DNA of 64,000 nt from Haplomitrium mnioides. Taxonomy: Eukaryota; Marchantiophyta; Haplomitriopsida; Calobryales. Positions 56,577 to 64,000 of this stretch are shown here, in pieces; position 1 is the stretch's first letter, and each line of letters begins with the position of its first letter. The notes under the pieces are model-generated. The model saw only the letters and a program-made list of their open reading frames with translations. It was not told where the DNA came from and ran no database searches. The DNA lies in assembly GCA_049999725.1 (NCBI GenBank), contig JBNGIS010020409.1, positions 1-64,000 of the forward strand. Direction: 5' to 3'. A program made the position numbers and the translations under genes.

Positions 56577-57391
56577 GATTCGCTTACGGACCAAATTGTA
56601 TAGCACAACATAAGAATTCTTTGTTTCGGCCAAAACCCAAATGGGTAAACACCTTACGCAAAACTTCTTAGAAGAAAGTCCATCATGATGAGACCTTTGT
56701 GAAAAAAAAATTCGATCCAATGTCAATTTCTAAATTGAAGAGAATTTCTTGTTGTTTAAATAATTGCTTGTCGTTATGTAAGACGAATTTTTTGAAAACT
56801 ATTAGAGAAACGTACTTTCGACCAAGCATAAGGAATTGAGATATCACACTGCAGTGAGCAATACCAAGGAAAGACTGTGATGTTGAAAATCGACTTACAC
56901 TGCCTCATGGTACATTTGTCTATAGAAGAGCATTTAAATTAATATTAGCAGTAGAGAATGATAGAATCCAAAGGATTCAAAATCTCAAAAACGCGGATCC
57001 TAGAGGTATTTTTGGAAAAAGAGAGCTATCTACTAAAGGCATTTTTGTGCGTGAGTGGATGGACAATTTTTTCCAAGGACATTGCAAGAGAATGCCCACT
57101 CAAGAAGTGTACAACTTGGCCAATAATTTTACAAAATGGGAAGTTTATGACTACTACACAACTTATTTGAAAGAGAAAGATCCTCATTGTATTCTTAGTT
57201 TCTTTGGTTTTACCAAACATTGGAGAACTCATTTTCCAAATGTAAAAATTCAAAAACGCAATAGATTTGTTGTTTGTGAAACATGCAAAGAAATAAAATC
57301 TTTGCGAGAAAAATCTCTCTTGGAGTCCGACAAAGGTAGCAAATTTTCTTCTCTTTTGAAACCTTTAGCTAATACATTCTCTTTTTTCTAG
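56577..57391 (+). pseudogene. Cys-rich transposase-like protein fragment
   Basis: A single frame from about 56627 to 57391 has three stops. It holds a Cys cluster (ISCCLNNCLSLCKTNF), then GTFVYRRAFKLIL, GIFVREWMDNFFQGHCKRMP and, near the end, HWRTHFPNVKIQKRNRF followed by VCETCKEIKS. This layout (Cys-rich start, W-x-x-x-FP-x-V-x-I then NRF-x-x-C-x-x-C) resembles large uncharacterised eukaryotic proteins, from memory those with a C-terminal DUF7869-like domain, thought to be transposon-derived. That C-terminal part is missing here; coding stops at 57391, with a possible donor near 57340, and A2 cuts the locus at 58103. Function is inferred only. Confidence 0.55.
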
Positions 57392-58102
57392 ACTCAAAGC
57401 CTAGTTCTAGAGATGTTATGTTTTTCTCAACTTACAGCCAAAAGATATTTTTCTTGGTGAAGTTATTTAGCAAAGAATATTTGAGTTGAATAGTTCTTAG
57501 CAAGTTGAGTTGTGAGAAGAGTGTCTATGCTTGCATAGACTCTATTGTTCTATATTTCAATTTTAGCCTTGTTTGCAATCGAATAAAGCCACAAAATGAA
57601 TTTGATTCTTGGTGGTGATCTTAGCCTTGCAACAAGTTTTATTTTTGTTCCTTTAAATGAAGAGGCATTGTAAAACAAAATTTGAAAGAATCGTTTTTGT
57701 TGTTCATAAATTCTATGCGCGCATAGGATTTGTTCTTGTTTCTTTTAAAATCAGTCGCAACAACAGTCACAACAAACCATGATATTGGTGTTGTTTTATT
57801 GGTTCTATGTGCGCATACAATTAGTTGTTGTCTCTACTCATCCTAAACGCTTAGAGGATGTGTTCTAGCACCCTTTGTTTGTAAATCTTGTTTTTTTCTT
57901 TTCCAAACAGATTTTCTTTTTTCAAAATGCCTAGAGATTTTTTTTAATCTTTTACAAAGTGTTTCGTTTCTACAATATCAAACATTTCTTTAAAATGACT
58001 TGAATGTTTGTGGCAGCTTAGGTTGTGTTTTAAAGTTACAAGTACCGACATATGTTTTACTGAACTACTTTTATGTCCTTCGTGCTTTGTGATGATCCAG
58101 TC
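57392..58102. other. Non-coding tail of F with isolated palindromes
   Basis: Probably an intron or eroded 3' part of the plus-strand gene. It contains GTCTATGCTTGCATAGAC at 57523-57540 (8-bp arms, TT centre), CTATGCGCGCATAG at 57713-57726 (perfect), and a weaker unit near 57805. A T-rich tract ending TTTGTGGCAG at about 58018 could be a splice acceptor, with the next exon cut by A2. Confidence 0.6.
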
Positions 58103-59659
58103 TACCAACCGGTGATTTGAGGCAATAATAGAAAAATCGCAAAAATCGAAAGCATCATCAGAGCAGTTCTCTACTTCTAAGCGCAAAGATACTCAAGAAG
58201 CATCGAAGTATCCCAGATCGGCAATAAGGAGAGGGGATCAGTTAAATTGTTGTTCAAAAGGTCATCAAAACGTGGAAAGCAAGACCAGGACGATGGAAAG
58301 ACGAGACACTCTTTAGAGCTATGGTGAAGAGACGCGCAAGGAGGCGGAGAAGGAAGCGATCAAGGAATTTAAAAGCTCAAAGACCAGATGAGGAAGATCA
58401 AGGGGATTGGACCGCACCAATGACTTGACGTCAGGATAGAAAAGCTTAAGGTAAGGCAATGAGCTCCATTGATTATTCTTAACTATTGGTACAGTGGCAG
58501 GGCTCGATAGCGAAGAAGAAGGGAAGGTGCTCCTAGCTCAACTAGCATCAAATGAAGGTTGCGACGACTGGTGGAAGGCAGCAACGACACCAAAGGAGCC
58601 AATGGATCCGCAGATCGATCGAGTAATTAGCGTTTTCATCAGGGTCCGAGCAGATTTTGGTCTTCGGAAGTCTTTTCTTCTATCAGAGCTCTATTAAACC
58701 TATCGGGGTTGGTCAAAGTAGGGGAGTTGACTACACCACATCGGCACTTTTTCGATAGGCGGGCGGCGCTTTATTAGGGGCAGTAAACTATCGGGGTTGA
58801 CCACTGAGAAAGATATAAAGAATCACCGGGTTTGCCATCGCTGATCGGGATTCGCCAAGGATGAGCGGGGTCTACAATCAATGGTGTGAGCTCATCGGGT
58901 TTATTCAGTCAGACCGATAATCTTCTTCATATCAGACCTTGGTTCTAATCAAAGCCGCACCGATCTTAAATGCACTAGAATATTTTATCGAATTCGGTCA
59001 AGCTTCAGAGTTGATTGCTAGACGTGGCGGTCCAACTTTCCTTTGGAAGATGGCGGCGGGCAGCACCCCATCAGAAGAAGTCAATCATCGGAGCAACCAC
59101 CAAAAAAGACCATCGGAGCTCCCATCCATCATCGGGGTCTGCTATCACCTATGGGGTCTAAGTGAGCTTATCAAGTCTTCCACAGTTTCTTTTGACGGAG
59201 TTCTATCGGTTCTATTGGGTTGGTCGAGCATCGGGTCTACACCGATCCTATCTTCATGAGATCATTCTTCTGCGCCAAGTTTGCCTCTCGCCAGGGTCGG
59301 GTCATCTATCGGTTTCAATCAAGCCTATCGAGGTGCCTGGATACTCTCATTGAGCCCCAACCGTTCCTATCTCTATTGACTAGTCGACCTATGTTCTTCA
59401 GAGTAATTTGTTAGTCTATCTGTTATAGATCATCTCATCAGGCAGATCTTATCAGATCAACTCATCGAATAGCCGACCATCGGTCTTATTAGGATATGTG
59501 TTGTCTTTTGAGCACTTATGCAAGTTGTGAAGTGAAGCGGGGCGCTCACCGCCCTCGGATGGTGAAGCTTTCAAACATGAAGGGTCAGGATTCATTGCAA
59601 GCAAGGAGGAAACAGACGAGCTGGAGTATAGATAGTCTTTGCATGATTAAGGAGGAGAA

Positions 59660-59679
59660 GGGGGGGGGGGGGGGGGGGG
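59660..59679 (+). repeat. Poly-G tract
   Basis: Twenty consecutive G in the A2 5' LTR. The equivalent place has only short G runs in the A1 3' LTR (near 49540) and a modest run in the last LTR (near 63431), so the tract has expanded here or is a sequencing artefact. Confidence 0.9.
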
Positions 59680-60885
59680 AGCTTGTTGAGGAGGCGTGGA
59701 AGTGTAGAAGTTGTGCATTGATGCTCGGTCGATGATGTCGACAACATATTGCAATTGAAGTCTTGATCTTGAAGCTATCAGTGCGATCAAGGAAGTGTGG
59801 ATGTGTACCAGGGTGTGCCCAGATGCATTGTGAAGACGCTGCAAGTCTCGAGGTTGAGGGGTCTGCCACGAGGTGTTGTTGAATATCTTGTGCAAGGGGA
59901 TTGCGAGGGACGGGGTGCGTGATCTATGGTCCTTTGATTGAAGCAAGTGTACTTGTGTTTAGGGACCAAAGAAGTTGAGGCGGACTAAAGGGGCACCAAG
60001 AATCGCTGAGCGGGAGGCTCTAGAGGCTCGAGCGATCTAGGTGAACTCATTTTGGAGGGTGGACCAACGTTCAGAGGTGAATCGATACTCGAAGAAGAAG
60101 CAAGTGCGTTCAACCTAAACTCGTGAGTCGTGATTGCGCAGGGGATTCCGCCCTAGTAACATCATAAAGGTGTTGTTGGTTCATATTTCAAAGGGAAGCC
60201 GAAGGCAAGGGGTGGCAGCATTAGTGCCTGTGGAATGCAGAGAAGATCAAGTCGAGGCTTCGGGTGGAGTGTGTCCAGTAGCCGGGAGGACTATCCCCTA
60301 GGGGTGGAAGTTAATCAAACCACTTCCAAGCTTGTGGAAGTGAATTCAAGCCCTTCTATGACATAGGGTATAAACTAGTTGGTGATGTGTGCATGAGTGG
60401 GTGGGCCGAAGTGTGAAGCGTCGCGAAGGGGGGACTCAGGTGGTGTTTGAAGTCACTAGCCGATGGTGCTCTGCGCTTCTATTGAGTAGATAGTGTAGAT
60501 ATATTTATAGTCCATGACATATAGCTGTGAATAAGTCTTAGATGTGCCGTAGAGCATATAGAGGGTGCTTTGAGAGTATAGAAAGGGTGCTAGAGTAGCT
60601 GGCCCATGTGTATTTTTGGTGCAGAAGTGTGTCCAACTCTTCAAAGCAATCTTGTAAGTAATATTACCTTTGAAATGAGGTACATGTGTAGATTCGCACG
60701 CTGATCCCTAGCATGAATGGTCAGTCGCTAGACGGGAAAGATTTGAGGGGGTGCAATCTTGGCTTGGGGTTGTGCGTGAGGAGAAAGAGTGTATGGTTCT
60801 TGGTGTCGGCGTTGAGTGAATGCAGCGCTGAGCACCTCATGGCCCTTAGTGCATGAAAGGGATAAATCGGGGTTTGGGGCCGTCT

Positions 60886-60893
60886 TATAAAAG
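60886..60893 (+). promoter_or_regulatory. TATA box in A2 5' LTR
   Basis: TATAAAAG 78 bases before the LTR end, as at 50755. Transcription would begin about 25-35 bases downstream. Confidence 0.6.
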
Positions 60894-60978
60894 GCCCTGT
60901 TGAACCATGTCGTTCCCATTCCTTCAGAGTAAGCTCTTCCTGAGCTACAGCGAAAGAGAAGGGCGCGACATAGTTTTT

Positions 60979-60995
60979 TGGTGCTAGAAGGAGGG
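60979..60995 (+). other. Primer-binding site of A2
   Basis: TGGTGCTAGAAGGAGGG, one base different from the A1 site at 29949 and at nearly the same distance from the LTR end. Confidence 0.6.
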
Positions 60996-61273
60996 CAAAG
61001 GCTCGTGAGAAGCTAAGATCAACCCGGTTTTGATTTAGTTCCTTGGGATGAGTGGCGCCATAGGGTGGCAGCGCTAGGGTTGGCAGTTGGTACAACGTGG
61101 AGTGAGTGGCGCAAGAAGCTAGGAGCCTTGCATTGCCATTAGGGTTTTGGCACCATAAGGTTCTCGTAAATTGCGGGCGTTGAATTCGAAGTTAAGGCAG
61201 GAAGTGAAGGGAGCGAGACAAGCTTGGAGAAGGGCATTGACATGTGGGTAAAACTGTCTTTCTTGTTGATGTA

Positions 61274-62800
61274 GTGGCTAACCATATTACACCTCGATGA
61301 CTACGGGGAAGATTTAAGTACAAGCCGTACAAGGGGCGACCAAAGGATGATCCCGATGCATGGCTGGACGATCTGAAGAATGTGGCGGAGGAAAACAGAG
61401 AAAGTCACACGATCTTAGGCATTCTGCCAGCCCTGCTGAAGGGAGAGGCACAGCCGTGGTATAAGAACTCATCGAATCAGACCAAGAGGGATTGGGAGGC
61501 TTTTAAGGTTGCGTTCGTGTCCGAATTCCGGCAGATTGGGGAGGAGACCGATGCCTTAATTAAGTTATTGTAGATGCAAACAAGGAATCGGTAAGGAAAT
61601 TCCTCTAGAGATTCAAGAAAGTAGCACGGAAGCTGAACCCCCCGGCCACTGATGGAATGCTAACCTCATGGTTCCTTACTCTGCCAAAAAGGATAGGGAC
61701 TTGGGTGTGGCAGACCAACCCCCAAACCTTAGAAGTTGTGGTGAGTGTTGCCCAATCCCACGTAAGAGCCTCTATCACGAGCTTGAGGAGGAAGACACAA
61801 ATTAGGTATGGATCGGAGGACTCCTCGGATGAGACAAGCAGTGAGGAGGAGTCGGAAGAGAGTTCAGCTTACACCTTGGGAAGTGATGAGGAATCGGACA
61901 CCAGTAGCTCCAATGAGGATAGGTCGACTAGAAGAAAGAAGAGACGGAAAGAACAAAAGAAGAGGGATGCCAGAGATTGGAAGGATCGGCACACTCATTA
62001 TAGGGAGGGCAAAAAGAAGCAACCAAAGAGAACCCCTGAAAAGGAACCTGAACCAAAATCCCCTAGGAAAGAAGGCGGGAAGTTGAATGCAAAGGTGGAG
62101 GAGTTGAGTGCAAAATGAGGGCCATGAATATACTCCTCGGAGGAATAAAACTAGAGAGCAAGCCAAGGCTGACCGGACGAGTAGGTGTCTGGTGCGTGAA
62201 GTGCAAACAACATGGCCACTCTCCTCATGAGTGCCCCGTGGAGGCTCATGCTATCCTTTACATAAGAGAAGAGCCCCTCGAGTGCATGCATGAGGAAGTT
62301 GAGTATGTGCCCGAAGAGGCCCCGGAGACGCTATACCAGATCAGCGGTGGACCTTGCACAACTCTGAGCATACCTGCAAGAGCAGGAGTAGGGCAATCCA
62401 GCGGTTGGGTGGCTAGTAGGCCTCCCCAAACGACTGTCATGATCTGTTGGAATTGTGGTCAGTCGGGTCACATATCCCCGAATGGCCCGGAGCTGCGGAA
62501 GTAGAACAATGGGGCACCATATGCGCTCTGTCTGCAATGCAAATTGGAGGGTCATGTGGCGATGAATTGCCCACTCAATAGGAGACCAGAGCTAGGCCCA
62601 AATGCAGGGGCGATTCCCCCACCACCTCCACCGGCAGTGAATATGATGACACTAGATTGGGATCCAGAAGTAAGGGGCAAACTGACGGAGGAGGAAACCG
62701 AGTTGCCAGGTTGGGACCCACCTTCATCCGAGGGCTGCTATCGGGTGATGTCACGAGCGAAAACTCAAAATCGGAAAAAAGAAAAGCATAGGAAGAGGCG
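61274..62800 (+). pseudogene. A2 gag
   Basis: The intact arrangement of A-family gag without the B insertion. The start codon is GTG where A1 has ATG. Capsid-type region: DDPDAWLDDLKNVAEENRES, LGILPALLKGEAQPWY, DWEAFKVAFVSEFRQIG. Then an acidic Ser-rich stretch (SEDSSDETSSEEESEESSAY) and a basic stretch. Knuckles: CVKCKQHGHSPHEC intact, CWNCGQSGHISPNG with the final Cys lost, CLQCKLEGHVAMNC intact. It ends in KEKHRKRRGG, fused to LTR sequence. Stops lie near 61295, 61571, 61591, 62116 and 62502. Confidence 0.88.
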
Positions 62801-64000
62801 TGGCGGTCCAACTTCCCTTTGGAAGTCGTCGACGGGCAGCACCCCATCGAAAGAAGTCAATCATCGGAGCGACCACCAGAAAAGACCATCAGAGTTGCCA
62901 TCCATCATCAAGGTCTGCCGTCACCTATGGGGTCTAATCAAGCTTATCGGGTCTTCCACAGTTTCTTCTGACGGAGTTCTATCGGTTCTATTGGGTTGGC
63001 CGAGCATCTGGTCTACATCAATCCTATCTTTATCATATCATTCTTCTACGTTGAGTTCGCCTCTCGCCGGGGTCAGGTCATCTATCAAATTCAATCGAGC
63101 CTATTGAGGTGTTTTGATACTCTTCATTGGGCTCGGGTGGTTCCTATCTCTATCAGCTAGCCAACCTATGTTCTTCAGAGTAACTTATCAGTCTATCTGT
63201 TACGGATCATCTCATCGGGCAGATCTTATTGGATCAACTCACCAAATAGCCAACCATCGGTCTTATGAGGACACGTATTGTCTTCTAAGCACATGTGCGG
63301 GTTGTGAAGTTAAGTGGGGCACCTACCGCCCTTGGATGGTGAAGCTTTCAAACATGAAGCGTCAGGATTTATTGCAAGCAAGGACAAAACATATGAGCTA
63401 GAGTATAGATAGTCTTTGTGTGATTGAGGAGGGGGGGCAAGCATGTCGAGGAGGCATAGAAGTGTAGAAGTTGTGCGTTGATGCTCGGTCAATGATGTCG
63501 GCGATATATTGTGATTGAAGTCTTGATCTTGAAGCTACCAAAGCAATCAACGAACCGTGGATGTGTACCAAGAGGTGCGCAGATGCATTGTGACGACGCT
63601 ACGAGTCTCCATGTTGAGGGGTCTATCAGGAGGTGTGGTTGAAAATCTTGTGCAAGGGGATAGCAAGGGACAGGGTGCGAGCTTTGTGGTCCTTTGATTG
63701 AAGCAAGTGTACTTGCATTCAAGGGCCAAAGAAGTGGAGGTGGATTAGAGGGACGTCGAGAATCGCTGAGCAGAAGGCTCCAAAGGCTCGAGCGATCCAG
63801 GTGAACTCATTCTGGAGGGTGGACCAACGTTTTGAGGTGAATCGATACTCGAAGGAGAAGCAAGTACGTTCGGGCTGGACTTGTGAGTCATGATTGCGTA
63901 GGGGATTCCACCCTAGTAACATCAAAAAGGTGTTGCTGTTTCGTATTTCAAAGGGAGGCCGAATGCAAGAGGTGGCTGAGTTAGTGCCCATGCACTGCGA
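62801..64000 (+). repeat. Partial A-family LTR at window end
   Basis: Begins GTGGCGGTCCAACTTCCCTT, matching the A2 5' LTR from 59024, and continues colinearly to the window edge (equivalent of about 60235). It lacks the first 0.9 kb of the LTR because the deletion junction with gag lies inside it. Confidence 0.88.

Larger units (their letters stand above)
50846..58102. mobile_element. Element F: putative two-gene element (ParB-like/methyltransferase and transposase-like genes)
   Basis: Between the A1 duplication and the start of A2 lie two divergent pseudogenes and several clusters of short palindromes. The minus gene (51461-55080) encodes a ParB-like domain and a beta-class DNA methyltransferase. 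The plus gene (55633 to 57391 or beyond) resembles large transposase-like proteins. The centre is an assembly gap. No terminal inverted repeats are visible; the left end may include 27326-27559, and the right end is cut by A2. That this is one mobile element is inference from gene content, divergent layout and shared palindromes. Confidence 0.5.
58103..60970 (+). repeat. 5' LTR of A2
   Basis: Starts TACCAACCGGTGATTTGAGG (TG changed to TA) and ends GGGCGCGACA. About 2.87 kb, longer than both A1 LTRs. About 290 extra bases at roughly 58765-59050 arise from a partial internal duplication (58764-58812 resembles 59053-59105). A G20 run is at 59660-59679. Confidence 0.88.
58103..64000 (+). mobile_element. 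Element A2: second A-family copy, pol deleted
   Basis: 5' LTR (58103-60970), primer-binding site, gag (61274-62800), then a direct jump into the interior of a second LTR (62801 to window end). Protease, RT, RNase H and integrase are absent. It is colinear with A1 otherwise. The element entered or adjoined F. The right end and target duplication lie outside the window. Confidence 0.88.

Noticed and set aside
51011-57820. CRISPR array from the repeated palindromes
   Set aside because: Spacing is irregular, repeats are degenerate and spacers are not unique; the context is eukaryotic.
50846-58102. Bacterial or phage contamination as source of the ParB/methyltransferase gene
   Set aside because: Introns with eukaryotic splice signals, A/T-rich composition like the surroundings, many lesions, and a flanking plant retrotransposon target duplication make contamination unlikely.
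1-64000. Endogenous pararetrovirus (caulimovirid) instead of gypsy elements
   Set aside because: All RT regions have LTRs, integrase domains and purine tracts; no movement-protein or coat-protein signature of that family was seen.

Overview
The window looks like transposon-dense nuclear DNA of a land plant. Evidence is plant-type Ty3/gypsy and Ty1/copia polyproteins, very long LTRs nested in one another, and spliceosomal-type introns (GTAAGT donors, pyrimidine-rich acceptors) in one gene. I see no intact host gene, tRNA or rRNA gene. The large LTRs, their strong decay and the element types suggest a big, slowly purged genome such as a fern or gymnosperm; that assignment is a guess. Nearly every reading frame carries stops or frameshifts, so coding features are mostly given as pseudogenes.

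Layout. 1-6362: minus-strand gypsy relic (element D) with LTR-like repeats at both ends and RT/RNase H/integrase remnants between. 6423-16995: minus-strand Ty1/copia tandem array, two internal regions joined by one LTR. 17601-27325: minus-strand gypsy element E, with LTR fragments, PBS, PPT and a decayed gag-pol. 27560-50840: plus-strand gypsy element A1, bounded by a perfect 5-bp target duplication (AAATA). A1 is split inside gag by a younger, divergent gypsy element B (30745-43081), and B is split between RNase H and integrase by a GC-rich insertion C (36779 to about 40215) that contains an assembly gap. 58103-64000: a second copy of the A family (A2) that has lost pol by a gag-to-LTR deletion and runs off the window.

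The most unusual part is 50846-58102 (element F). A minus-strand, intron-containing pseudogene encodes a ParB-like domain followed by a beta-class N6/N4 DNA methyltransferase (motif order IV, X, I, II). Diverging from it on the plus strand is a Cys-rich gene resembling a family of large, uncharacterised, transposase-like eukaryotic proteins. Introns, flanks and the 3' end of this pair are studded with short palindromes whose arms differ in sequence but stay self-complementary, often around a TGCGCGCA core. I propose that F is a relic of a two-gene mobile element carrying its own DNA methyltransferase and clustered palindromic sites. The domains and palindromes are read from the sequence; their working together is inference.

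The nesting gives a relative chronology: E and F are older than A1, A1 older than B, and B older than C. It agrees with LTR divergence by eye: A1 LTRs differ at about one base in eight near their 5' ends, B LTRs at about one in twenty.
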